From Gemmatimonadota bacterium (lineage in GTDB: Bacteria; Gemmatimonadota; Gemmatimonadetes; Longimicrobiales; Gaopeijiaceae): DNA of 64,000 nt. The stretch is taken from the NCBI GenBank assembly GCA_027623325.1, contig JAQBXY010000017.1, forward strand, positions 1 to 64,000. Reading direction: 5' to 3'. Below the pieces are notes generated by a model. That model ran no database searches, had not been told where the DNA came from, and saw only the letters and a list, made by a program, of their open reading frames with translations. Positions 1-8,002 of this stretch are shown here, piece after piece. Both the position numbers and the translations under genes were made by a program. Position 1 is the stretch's first letter; each line of letters starts with the position of its first letter.

Positions 1-420
1 CCCCCGCCGAGTGTTACTTCACCAAAACCGCCCGTTAACTGCTGTTGCACTTCAAACTTGATGTCACAGGGGCCGCCGCGGGCAGTCCTTGATGCCTGGG
101 TTGAGGGACGACTTGAGGCGATCCTCACACCCTCGATTTTCGACGAGTACCTGAGGGTCTGCGACCGCCTCAGGAGGTCGTACCCCGAGGCCGATTATCA
201 GGCGATGCTCACTGACCTCTTGGCTCACGGAACGCTTGTGCCCGACGTAGACCACGACGAGTCCATCACGGCGGACCCGGACGACGACAAGTTCATGCTT
301 TGCGCACTCGAAGCCGGCGCAGTCGTCGTTTAAGGAGATCGGCATCTTATCGATGTCGACGGCTGGAAGGCCGTACGCGTCCTGACTCCGAGCGCGCTCT
401 TGGCAGGCCTCTCCGGGTAA
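1..420 (+). pseudogene. Broken PIN-domain toxin gene (TIGR00305-like)
   Basis: The frame from about base 58 reads like the middle and C-terminal parts of a PIN-domain ribonuclease of the putative toxin family TIGR00305/COG1569: a GPPRAVLDAWVEGRLE segment, then ADPDDDKFMLCALEAGAVVV. At 331-333 an in-frame TAA interrupts it. Reading continues in the same frame through GDRHLIDVDGWKAVRVLTPS to TAA at 418-420, exactly the expected end of a PIN domain (GD..LL then a tP..LL tail). The TAA stands where Ser or Thr is usual. Upstream of base 58 there is no sign of the first catalytic Asp (DTNV-type motif), so the 5' end is also degenerate or lost. No antitoxin gene is visible. I read this as a decayed toxin. 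A sequencing error at 331-333 would not explain the missing N-terminus. Confidence 0.72.
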
Positions 421-450
421 GGAAGTTGGGCAACCTAACGAATAAGGATT

Positions 451-508
451 GTTTCCACACTCTAGGCGCCCAAGGCCTCGGGAGCGAGGGTCAAGAGAGT
501 GTGGAAAC
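451..508. repeat. Hairpin: 13-bp inverted repeat, 32-base loop
   Basis: GTTTCCACACTCT at 451-463 is the exact reverse complement of 496-508. The arms extend outward as GAT with one G/T-type mismatch. Just outside are ACCTAAC (433-439) and GTTGAGC (514-520), which match the RYYYAAC and GTTRRRY core forms of integron attC sites. There is no T-run, so it does not look like an intrinsic terminator. Confidence 0.7.
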
Positions 509-512
509 GATC

Positions 513-539
513 AGTTGAGCTGAGCCGCTACGCGGTGGG
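513..539 (+). repeat. 27-base inverted repeat, copy 1
   Basis: This sequence matches the reverse complement of 926-952 at 24 of 27 positions. The three differences are all G/A transitions. It contains the small dyad ACCGC-TAC-GCGGT in its second copy, and GCCGCTACGCGGT here. Confidence 0.7.
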
Positions 540-925
540 GGGAGTGGGCCTGCGTGGCGGATTGCGGGACGGAGAGCCTCTATGGGTATTTCTTCAAGTC
601 GCAGGTCGTCTCCGGGCAGGCCCCGGCCCGGCGTCGCGGGGAGTGGCGACGCTCGGGCGAGCCGACATCGTTATGCACGACATCGGGTTGGGACTTCCAC
701 CACTGGCCTGAGCGACCTGACCTGCGTCAACGCCGTTATCCCGACTGCCACGGGACCGGTGGGTTAGCCCGCGATGCGTCCACGGGGGCAGCAAGACCGA
801 CAGTATCGCTGGGCCCCGTCAGGAGGCAAGCCACGGGCGGCATGCGGGGCAGAACGTGCTCGAACCGACGACACTCAACTCCATCGGGCGGAGTCTGCCG
901 GACATTGGACTGCGTCGATGCGGCA

Positions 926-952
926 CCCACCGCGTAGCGGTTTAGTTCAACT
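926..952 (-). repeat. 27-base inverted repeat, copy 2
   Basis: Partner of the repeat at 513-539, in opposite orientation, with 386 bases between them. Each copy starts with a GTTRRRY-type heptamer on its own strand (GTTGAGC and GTTGAAC). Confidence 0.7.
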
Positions 953-1155
953 CCCTTTATTTCACCGCATCGGTCCGCATTCGCAACCGCCAATCGCGCG
1001 TGGAGGGTGCCGTCTACCGACGACGAAGGCCACCTGACCGCGGCCATCCATCACCCTCTGGGCGAGCAGTGGCGCGATTGGTGTGGAGCGAGAGCGCCTC
1101 GCAAGGGCCTGAGTTTAGGCGGAATCACTGCGTTTGGCTTTAGGCGAAATTGCAG

Positions 1156-1185
1156 CGCGCATCCTAACCGGACCGGTTGAGCGCG
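1156..1185 (-). terminator. Possible terminator after the HD-GYP gene
   Basis: AACCGG-A-CCGGTT (1166-1178) is nested inside CGCGC/GCGCG (1156-1160 and 1181-1185), 19-48 bases past the stop of the minus-strand HD-GYP gene. The T-rich tail is poor (GCAATTT), so the call is weak. Confidence 0.35.
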
Positions 1186-1203
1186 AGCGGCGGTCGGGCC
1201 GCG

Positions 1204-2823
1204 CTAGAACTCTCGCCAATCTCCGTCCAGCACTTTCCGGTAGACCTCGCTGGCCGCGAACAGGTCGACGATGTCCTGGTCGAGCATGCCGTCTTTGGCC
1301 TCCCACTGGAGGATCTGGATCGCCTTCTCGACCGGCATGGCCTTCTTGTACGGGCGATCCGAGGCGGTGAGGGCGTCGAAGATGTCGCACACGGTCATGA
1401 TCCGGGTTTCGAGCGACAGGGTGTCGCCCGTTACGCCGTCCGGATATCCGGATCCATCGAGCTTCTCGTGATGCCCGCGCACGATCTCCGCGATTCGGGA
1501 TAGTTCCTCGGTCCAGGGAATATTGAGGAGGAAGTCATACGAGTGGACGACGTGCGACTGAATTTGGAGTCGCTCGCTTTCATCGAGTGAGCCCCGCCGG
1601 ATCTCGAGGAAGTGGAGCTCGTGGGGCGTAAGGAAGGTCTGTTGGTTGCCGTCGGGATCTACGAAGACGGTGCGCGATATCTCCTGGAGGATCTCGGCGG
1701 CGTCCTCGTCGAGCACACGGGGGACGTTTGCCTCCTGAACGGCGGCCCAGTAGCGATCGGCCTTCTCCAGTTCGACTTGGAGTTGGGCGTCGATGGCCGC
1801 GATGTCCTCGGCGGCGCCTTCCGGACCCTTTTCGGCGATGGCGGCCGCGCGGGCTTCGGCCGCCTGAAGGCGGAGCGTGATACGAATCAGGACGAAGCGT
1901 GCTTCGACCTGGGCGCCCAGCACGGGCGACAGCTTGTTTTGCTTGACGAGCGTCTCCTCGCGTACCCCGACCTTGCCGAAGTCGTGGAGGAGGCCGGCAT
2001 AGCGTAGCTGCTTCATCTCGGCATCTGTGAAGAACGAGTCGGCGAACGGGCCTTCGGTCTGCTCATTGATCAGGTTGGCGACGTCGCAGGTCAGTTCGGT
2101 CACGCGAACGGAGTGACCGGAGGTGGTCGGATCCCGTCGGTCGATCGCGGTGACGGCCGCCTTGATGAAGCCGGCGAACAGGTTTTCGATGTCCTGGTAG
2201 AGTCTGCCGTTCTCGATCGCAACGGCGGCTTGGCCGGCCAAGGACGAGACGATTTCGACTTCGCGATCGGTATACGGGAGCACCCAGCGGTCGGAGTCCT
2301 CATCCGTTCGGATCTTCGCGGATCGATCACTCTTTCGATTGATCAATTGGAGCACGCCGACGACGTTGTCCCGGTGATCGATCATGGGGACGACGAGCAT
2401 TGATTTGGCCCGGTAGCCGTACTTCTCGTCGTACACGGCTCGATTGAACGAGAAGGGTACGTTGTCGGGGAGTTCGTACACGTCCTCCAGCACCAGCGGC
2501 CGGCCATTCGTGGCGGCGTACCCGGCGATGGAATGCTCGTTGAGTGGAAGTCGGAACGTCGGGGATGGGATTTCCGGCAGTGTATCCGTCTGAGACGCGA
2601 TGAAGTGGAGCAGGGGAGAGCCGTCCTCCCCCTTCTCGACGAGGTAGAGACTGCCGGCGTCCGATCCCGTAAGCGATCGCGACTGAGACAGGATGAGGTC
2701 GAAGAGTGACAGAGGGTCACGCTCACCCATGAGCGCCATCCCCACCTTGCTCATCTCACGGAGTGACCACCGCGAGAATTCGAGCTCGGCTTTCAGCTCT
2801 TCGATGGTGCCCTCAACGGTCAT
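1204..2823 (-). CDS. GAF-HD-GYP cyclic di-GMP phosphodiesterase
   Basis: A cytoplasmic protein of 539 residues. Residues about 28-205 form a GAF sensor domain. The C-terminal half is an HD-GYP phosphodiesterase, the family that hydrolyses cyclic di-GMP. The HD pair is H280-D281 (LLHDFGKVGV). The GYP signature HHEKLDGSGYPDG is at 451-463, followed by the usual DIFDALTASDRPYK. All catalytic motifs look intact. The spacing is odd: about 170 residues separate HD from HHE, where roughly 60 is normal. The extra segment (about 305-415) is rich in Ala and Glu, with a likely coiled-coil part (about 318-360). No membrane segment is seen. It is the last gene of the minus-strand signalling operon; its ATG overlaps the stop of the FecR/TPR-like gene by 4 bases. 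The ligand of the GAF domain is unknown. Confidence 0.93.
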   Translation of the reverse strand: MTVEGTIEELKAELEFSRWSLREMSKVGMALMGERDPLSLFDLILSQSRSLTGSDAGSLYLVEKGEDGSPLLHFIASQTDTLPEIPSPTFRLPLNEHSIAGYAATNGRPLVLEDVYELPDNVPFSFNRAVYDEKYGYRAKSMLVVPMIDHRDNVVGVLQLINRKSDRSAKIRTDEDSDRWVLPYTDREVEIVSSLAGQAAVAIENGRLYQDIENLFAGFIKAAVTAIDRRDPTTSGHSVRVTELTCDVANLINEQTEGPFADSFFTDAEMKQLRYAGLLHDFGKVGVREETLVKQNKLSPVLGAQVEARFVLIRITLRLQAAEARAAAIAEKGPEGAAEDIAAIDAQLQVELEKADRYWAAVQEANVPRVLDEDAAEILQEISRTVFVDPDGNQQTFLTPHELHFLEIRRGSLDESERLQIQSHVVHSYDFLLNIPWTEELSRIAEIVRGHHEKLDGSGYPDGVTGDTLSLETRIMTVCDIFDALTASDRPYKKAMPVEKAIQILQWEAKDGMLDQDIVDLFAASEVYRKVLDGDWREF

Positions 2824-3737
2824 CGCATCAACTCATCGGCCTTGTCAAACGCCGCTCGTGCGGCTTCTTCGTGCCCTAGCTCGGTGAGGATCTCACCCTT
2901 GAGCAAGTAGAGGTCTGCACTCAGGCTGGCCTGGCGTTCGACCGAGTCCAGGGCCTCTTGGGCGTCATAAAAGAGCCCGAGGTCCCGAAACGCAACTACG
3001 GTCAGGAAGAGCCCGTCCGTCATGGGGTCGAGTCCGAAGACGGAGATCTCTTCCATATAGTCCTCGAGGTCCACCGACTCCTCGAGGCTCATGACGCGGA
3101 ACTCCTGTTGCGGAATGGGGCGGCCGCTGCGCCGGCCCCCGACGAATACGGTCCATGCGTAGGTGGCGCCTGCGTCGAGCTCCTCCTCGTCCGGCAGGAT
3201 GAAGATCGTGTCCGCACCCAACTCATAGATCTGGGGCGGGCCCCCGCTCACTTTGCGGAGCATGAGGTCGTAGCTCTGGTTCGGAGTGGCGGTCCAAGTG
3301 AAGGTGGGGCGTTGGCTCGCGACGAGCAGTCGGTTTCGCGGAGCGACAAGGACCGAGCTGCCCGGAATCGGCCGAATCATTCCTTGCCGCCCACCGGCCG
3401 TCGCGTCGGTCGACGCGGCTTGGGCCAGGGTACTCATGGCGCGGGCGAAGATGTCCGGGTTCCCGGCCCCTCGCGGCTCGGCGACGGTGGTCGCCTCCGT
3501 GACGACTTGTTGGCCGCCGGTTCGAGTGATCAGGATGGCGCGCGCGCCTGCCGCGGGCAGGACGTCGTCCCCCACGAACATGCGTTCGCCGACGGTGGCC
3601 GGGGTCGGGGCTGCATCGCCCCGCTTCACCGCGACGTCGCCCTGGACCCGGATTACGAGCGCGACCGGGTCCTGGGCGGCGATAGGAACGGCCACAACAA
3701 GCGCCGCGAGCAGTGCCAAAGTTCCGTGTTTCCTCAT
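2820..3737 (-). CDS. Exported FecR-like protein with TPR-like C-terminus
   Basis: A 305-residue protein with an N-terminal signal peptide (residues about 1-21, ending AAQ). Residues about 25-110 look like a FecR-type domain: VIRVQGDVAVKRG, then GERMFVGDDVLPAAGARAIL. A beta-rich, Fn3-like stretch (about 150-215) holds a LVASQRPTFTWTA segment of the kind that precedes such modules. The last 65 residues look like a TPR pair (DAQEALDSVERQA, LKGEILTELGHEEAARAAFDKA). It should sit in the periplasm or on the outer face of the inner membrane and act as a scaffold or sensor. It lies 55 bases after the cyclase gene and overlaps the HD-GYP gene by 4 bases. FecR-like proteins often accompany CHASE2 cyclases. 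Its ligand is not known. Confidence 0.75.
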   Translation of the reverse strand: MRKHGTLALLAALVVAVPIAAQDPVALVIRVQGDVAVKRGDAAPTPATVGERMFVGDDVLPAAGARAILITRTGGQQVVTEATTVAEPRGAGNPDIFARAMSTLAQAASTDATAGGRQGMIRPIPGSSVLVAPRNRLLVASQRPTFTWTATPNQSYDLMLRKVSGGPPQIYELGADTIFILPDEEELDAGATYAWTVFVGGRRSGRPIPQQEFRVMSLEESVDLEDYMEEISVFGLDPMTDGLFLTVVAFRDLGLFYDAQEALDSVERQASLSADLYLLKGEILTELGHEEAARAAFDKADELMR

Positions 3738-3792
3738 GCCTCATCTCCACTCAGATCGGGGCCGGTTCGAATCGGGCCCACAATTCAATCTT

Positions 3793-6093
3793 CTACTTTT
3801 CGGTCCTGCGCACCACGAAATCCCAGTCCGCAGGAGGCGGGTCGGCCATGTTCTCGGTACACCGAGTGACATAAAGTCGGCTCGGACCATCCTCGGGACA
3901 CGCGCTTACGGCGGTCGCGAAATGCTCCCTCGCAGTGGCCCAGTCGTGTTGCTTGTAAGCCGTCATACCGAGTTCGTAGTGCTTGAGTGCCGCCTCCTTC
4001 GAGGGTTCGAGTTCCACACCGGCCAACTCGAGCAACTCGAAGACCTTCACGGGGGCCTCCTTGCCCTTTACGGCAATGAGGTCGAGCTCCCGAACACGGT
4101 AGGATCCCTGACCGGCGGTCAACGTCACCTCGGACACCATGTTCAGTGTGTCGTACGTCTTGTTCGCGGGCTCGAGCCGAGCCGCGAGATTGACCGAGTC
4201 ACCGATGGCCGAATAGTCGAAGCGATCTTCGCCGCCGACGTTGCCGACCACGACCTCTCCGCTGTGTACCCCGATTCGCACCTTGAGGGGTTCGTGAAGA
4301 GGGTTTTTCGCGGCCCAGCCCTCGTTCAGCGCGTTCATGCGACGCTGCATGAGGATCGCGGTGCGCATGGCACGATCGTGGTGATCCGGCTGTTCCTTCG
4401 GTGCGTTCCAGAACGCCATGATCGCGTCGCCGATGTATTTGTCGAGATACCCACCCTCATCGAACACGACATGGGTCATGTCGTTCAGGTACTCGTTCAG
4501 GAGCGCGATGAGGTCCTGCGCGTCCATCTCTTCCGACATCGTGGTGAAGCCGGAGAGATCGGAAAACAGAAGGCTCAAAGGGCGCTTCTCGCCGCCGAGT
4601 TGGAGCGCCGACGGGTCTTCGGAAATTTCCGCGACGACGTCCGGCGAGAGGTACTTGCCGAAGGCACCTTTGATGAAGCGTTTCTCCTTCCCTTCGATGA
4701 TCGAGACGTACGCGACGGCTAGAACGTAGGAGGACAGGGCCGCGAGGATCGGCGTTCCGATCGGAACCCAGCTCGCCGGCGCGCCGATCGAAAACAACTC
4801 TGCGCCGGGCACGTAGACGACTCCCGCCCACGCCCAGAAAGCGATCGTCCATGTGCCGGCGATGGCGATCACTGCGGCCGCCGCTCCCCATGTGGCCCCG
4901 TACCAGAACGCTACTCCGCCGGTGAGCCCGGCCAGCAGAAAGAGGAGGACGGTCCGGCCCGCGGCACCCAGCGGGCGAACGTAGGCGCCGTCAATGAGGT
5001 TCTGGAGCGCATTCGCGTGGATCTCGACGCCGTACATCCACTCGTACTCATCCGTGGACGCATCGCCCGAGACTGCTGGCGCGGCGTAGCCGAAGAATGG
5101 TGTGCGGAAACGGTCCTCGGCGTGGAACCCTGTACCGAGCAGCACGATCTTGTCCTCGAACAGCTCGGGGCTGATCGCCGCCATGAAGGAGACGGACGAC
5201 GAGGCCGACGACTGGAATGTGCCGGGCGGATCCGTCGCATCCGTGCTCGAGGGCGGACCGAGGTAGCGGATTCTGAACGGGACGATTGAACCGCCCGAGG
5301 GCTTACGCCCGTCGAACCATCCCGTGGGGATCACGCCCTGGCTTGCGGGCAGGCCCGGAAGATTGAAGCGCCCCCGTCGGCGTGCATCCTCGAGGAGGGA
5401 GTCGACATCCAGGCCTCGCGAGTGGGCATACATCGCCAATGCGAACGAGGGGACGAGGTCGTTGCCCGACCGCACGGCGAGTGAGCCGTCGCGGAAGGTC
5501 TCGAACGACGACGGCAGTTCTGCGGAACCCACGCCAGCCGCGACTTCGGCGAAGAAGGGGTGCGGGGCCGTAACGATGGGACCGGAGTCCGTCTGCTCGA
5601 CGGGAGCCACGATGATGACGTTGCCGGCCCTCTCCATCGCATCGCGCAACAGATCGTTGCCACCGTCGATGAGGTTGAGCCCGGGGAAGAGTTCCCCGAG
5701 GAAGACGTCGACGCCGATTGTCTTGGCGCCGGCCATGGAGAGGGCGTCGATCAATTCCGCGAGCGGCGCTCGGGGAAACGGTGTGATCCACTTCCACCCG
5801 TCGATCGTGTCGAGTACCGAAAACTCGTCGAAGAGCACGAGGACGACTTCGCTTTCGCGATCCCCCAGCCCGGCCTGAAACGACTCGGGTGTCGTCTGCT
5901 GGCGAAGGTCGAGCGTCGAGTCCTCGAACTGACGGATTCCGGTGAGGTCTCCCAACGTGTCGCCTACCACGACAGCGAGCGCGACCGCGGCGAGCACGAT
6001 GAGCGAGAACGCGACGAGTCGTCGCGTCTTCTTCAGCCATTGGCGCTTGGGCGCCCGTGAACTGGCGCCGGAACGGGCAGCCTTATCTACCAC
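3793..6093 (-). CDS. CHASE2-domain adenylate/guanylate cyclase
   Basis: A membrane protein of 766 residues. There is one membrane helix near the N-terminus (about 27-45), then an extracytoplasmic CHASE2 sensor domain (about 50-375), three membrane helices (about 380-470), and a class III nucleotide cyclase domain (about 500-690). The cyclase metal-binding residues are visible: D512 in LLFSDLSGF and D556 in KYIGDAIMAFWN. RIGVHSGEVVVGNVG (about 606-620) and AIGDSVNLAARLE follow as usual. A short TPR-like tail closes the protein (about 700-745). It should make cAMP or cGMP in response to an outside signal; the choice of nucleotide cannot be read safely here. The gene starts 13 bases after the caspase-like gene, which suggests co-transcription. 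Confidence 0.93.
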   Translation of the reverse strand: MVDKAARSGASSRAPKRQWLKKTRRLVAFSLIVLAAVALAVVVGDTLGDLTGIRQFEDSTLDLRQQTTPESFQAGLGDRESEVVLVLFDEFSVLDTIDGWKWITPFPRAPLAELIDALSMAGAKTIGVDVFLGELFPGLNLIDGGNDLLRDAMERAGNVIIVAPVEQTDSGPIVTAPHPFFAEVAAGVGSAELPSSFETFRDGSLAVRSGNDLVPSFALAMYAHSRGLDVDSLLEDARRRGRFNLPGLPASQGVIPTGWFDGRKPSGGSIVPFRIRYLGPPSSTDATDPPGTFQSSASSSVSFMAAISPELFEDKIVLLGTGFHAEDRFRTPFFGYAAPAVSGDASTDEYEWMYGVEIHANALQNLIDGAYVRPLGAAGRTVLLFLLAGLTGGVAFWYGATWGAAAAVIAIAGTWTIAFWAWAGVVYVPGAELFSIGAPASWVPIGTPILAALSSYVLAVAYVSIIEGKEKRFIKGAFGKYLSPDVVAEISEDPSALQLGGEKRPLSLLFSDLSGFTTMSEEMDAQDLIALLNEYLNDMTHVVFDEGGYLDKYIGDAIMAFWNAPKEQPDHHDRAMRTAILMQRRMNALNEGWAAKNPLHEPLKVRIGVHSGEVVVGNVGGEDRFDYSAIGDSVNLAARLEPANKTYDTLNMVSEVTLTAGQGSYRVRELDLIAVKGKEAPVKVFELLELAGVELEPSKEAALKHYELGMTAYKQHDWATAREHFATAVSACPEDGPSRLYVTRCTENMADPPPADWDFVVRRTEK

Positions 6094-6106
6094 GGGCTGG
6101 CTGGGA

Positions 6107-8002
6107 TCAATTGGTGATTTCGTAGACGATCGAAGCCGTTCCCCAAGAATTCAGACGCACAGCGCCATTCTCCAGGCCCGCCGCTCGCTTGAGCGCTTCG
6201 GCGACGGCAGCCGCGAACCCCTCGCCACCGGACGCATAGAGTTCCCCCGCAGGGATCGTGATGTCGAGCGGCCGTTCCGTTAGGAAGGCGCGCACCATGC
6301 CACCGCCGACGGGCGGGAGCGCGGTGAAGGCCAGGTCGGCACCAGGATACTCGAGGCGTCGGCCCGCCCGAATCTGCATCGACGGGTCGTCCTGATTGGG
6401 CAACAGCATCGCCACGGTCCCGTCGGTCCCGATGTCTACAAGCGTGACGAAGCCGTCACGATCGGACTCGACGATGAACGCGATGTCCTCCCCGACCCCA
6501 AACTTTGTTTTGCCTCCCAGAAGCTGGAGCGTGAGCCCGAACGACTGCGCGGGGTTGTCCATGTCCCCGAGGCTCTTCGCGGCGGCTTCGGTACGGAGGA
6601 TCGATCCAAGTGCTGCCATCGCCGACGGGGTGGTCCCAATCGCCTCGTGGCGCGCAAAACCGTCCGAACCGATCACTCGGAGCTCGTCGCCACGGCGCCT
6701 GACGATCAAATGGCTGAACAAGTTCTCGTCGTCGATGATCCGGATGGCGGGCGCGCCGGCGAGCGCAGTACGAAGGGCCTCGGTCAGACGCGTATCGATC
6801 GAGGCCATGTTCACGAGGAGTGGGATCTCCAAGTAGACGTGCGCCGTCAGTCGCGCTTGGTCACCGTCACGGACCGAGCCGGAAACCACGTCGACGGTCG
6901 TCGTCCGCTGTCCGACCGACGCGACGACGAGCCGTGCCCCCGAAGGCGTCTCGAAGGTCGATCCCGGCGTAATCCCGAGCGCGAGGCCAGCACCCAGTTG
7001 TGCGGTGCGACCAGACGTGGATACGACGGGAAGGGCCATCTCGCCACTGCCCGACGGACCACCATCGACGAAGAAGAGCGGGAAGTCCTTGAGCGAGACG
7101 TCTTCCGAGATGTAAGGGTCCTGCTGGAAGCGATTGCGCTTGAGTGCCTCGTAGGCGTCCTCGAACACGTTCTCGTAGGTCACGTTTTCCGGGGCGCGCC
7201 ACAGCTGTTGGACCAGGAAGGTCGTGAACGCACCGCCGTGGAACGCTTCCTGGCCGTTTGCCGCCGGGAAATAGGCATCGACGGCCACCTGGAAGGGTTG
7301 GGCGGCCGCGAGTTCGAGGACCCGCGTTTCCTGCGGATCGAAACCGGTAACGTCACCGGCTTGGCCGGGCAGCGCGCGGCGCGTGACCCCCGCCGGACGA
7401 TCGACGTCGTTGATGTCGCGGCCCAGTAGCCGGCCCCGGCTGAATGGCGTCACATCGCGCGTGCCGGTGCCGGAATTGCAGTTGTCGAGAACGACCAAGA
7501 CGTTGTCGGTGGGTAGCAAGCCGAGCCAATCGTTGAACTCGTCATCGCTGATATCGAACTCGGTGCTGGTTGGATTGGCGTCGGCGGGCGCGAGCGTCTC
7601 GTCAAGCCCGTCGTCTTCGTCGCCGCTCTCGTCCCACATCTGCGAGCCGTGTCCGGCGAAGAAAATCACGACGTTGTCGCCGGGCCGCGCATTCTGCACG
7701 AGCCAGCCGGTGATCCCCTCGCGGATCGCGCTCTTCGTGGCGTCGTGGTTCAAGACCAGACGAACGTTCTCCTCCGGGAAACCACGGCGCATAACCAGTG
7801 CGTCTCGGATGCGGCGCGCATCGTGCTCGGCACCTGGAAGATCGCCGCCCTCGACGTCCTCGAAGTGAATGTAGTCACTCACACCCACGATGAAGGCCCA
7901 GCGGGTGAGGGCTGTCCGCTCCTGAGGCCCGAAGGCGAGGAGCGGGAGGATGGCCACCATGGTCGCGATGTATGCGACCCGTCGATTCAGCAACTGTTTC
8001 AC
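6107..8002 (-). CDS. Exported caspase-like (peptidase C14) protein with DUF4384
   Basis: A 631-residue protein. A hydrophobic N-terminus (about 9-25) is a signal peptide or anchor. Residues about 33-310 form a metacaspase-type peptidase C14 domain with the catalytic pair intact: H118 in FFAGHGSQ and C175 in VLDNCNSGTG. The C-terminal part (about 500-600) resembles DUF4384 (DRDGFVTLVDIGTDGTV then LLPNQDD), a domain often linked to exported caspase-like proteins. Metacaspases usually cut after Arg or Lys; the target here is unknown. The ATG overlaps the stop of the MBL-fold gene by 4 bases, and the cyclase gene follows at once, so protease and second-messenger enzymes are expressed together. 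Whether the caspase domain lies outside the cytoplasm depends on whether the N-terminal segment is cleaved. Confidence 0.88.
   Translation of the reverse strand: MKQLLNRRVAYIATMVAILPLLAFGPQERTALTRWAFIVGVSDYIHFEDVEGGDLPGAEHDARRIRDALVMRRGFPEENVRLVLNHDATKSAIREGITGWLVQNARPGDNVVIFFAGHGSQMWDESGDEDDGLDETLAPADANPTSTEFDISDDEFNDWLGLLPTDNVLVVLDNCNSGTGTRDVTPFSRGRLLGRDINDVDRPAGVTRRALPGQAGDVTGFDPQETRVLELAAAQPFQVAVDAYFPAANGQEAFHGGAFTTFLVQQLWRAPENVTYENVFEDAYEALKRNRFQQDPYISEDVSLKDFPLFFVDGGPSGSGEMALPVVSTSGRTAQLGAGLALGITPGSTFETPSGARLVVASVGQRTTTVDVVSGSVRDGDQARLTAHVYLEIPLLVNMASIDTRLTEALRTALAGAPAIRIIDDENLFSHLIVRRRGDELRVIGSDGFARHEAIGTTPSAMAALGSILRTEAAAKSLGDMDNPAQSFGLTLQLLGGKTKFGVGEDIAFIVESDRDGFVTLVDIGTDGTVAMLLPNQDDPSMQIRAGRRLEYPGADLAFTALPPVGGGMVRAFLTERPLDITIPAGELYASGGEGFAAAVAEALKRAAGLENGAVRLNSWGTASIVYEITN

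Larger units (their letters stand above)
421..1203. other. Non-coding stretch with hairpin and inverted repeat
   Basis: About 780 bases lie between the broken PIN gene and the stop of the GAF-HD-GYP gene. Short open frames exist on both strands, but none has a recognisable domain, a convincing start or protein-like composition. The stretch holds a 13-bp-arm hairpin (451-508), a 27-base sequence present twice in opposite orientation (513-539 and 926-952), and a small dyad near the HD-GYP 3' end (1156-1185). No tRNA or transposase is visible. It may be the eroded remains of a mobile or cassette-type insertion. Confidence 0.6.

Noticed and set aside
830-880. GGTTCGAGC on the minus strand near the unexplained repeats, tested as a tRNA T-loop
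   Set aside because: The flanking bases do not form a 5-bp stem, and no cloverleaf fits.
499-1047. Several short frames on both strands (70-127 codons)
   Set aside because: They overlap one another, have no plausible ribosome binding site and no recognisable sequence; I treat the region as non-coding.
3763-3790. GGTTCGAATC, which resembles a tRNA T-loop
   Set aside because: No matching T-stem, acceptor stem or anticodon arm could be built around it.
3286-4722. Long plus-strand open frame (478 codons) over the FecR-like and cyclase genes
   Set aside because: It is opposite to two genes with clear domains and has no domain of its own; high GC makes such frames common.
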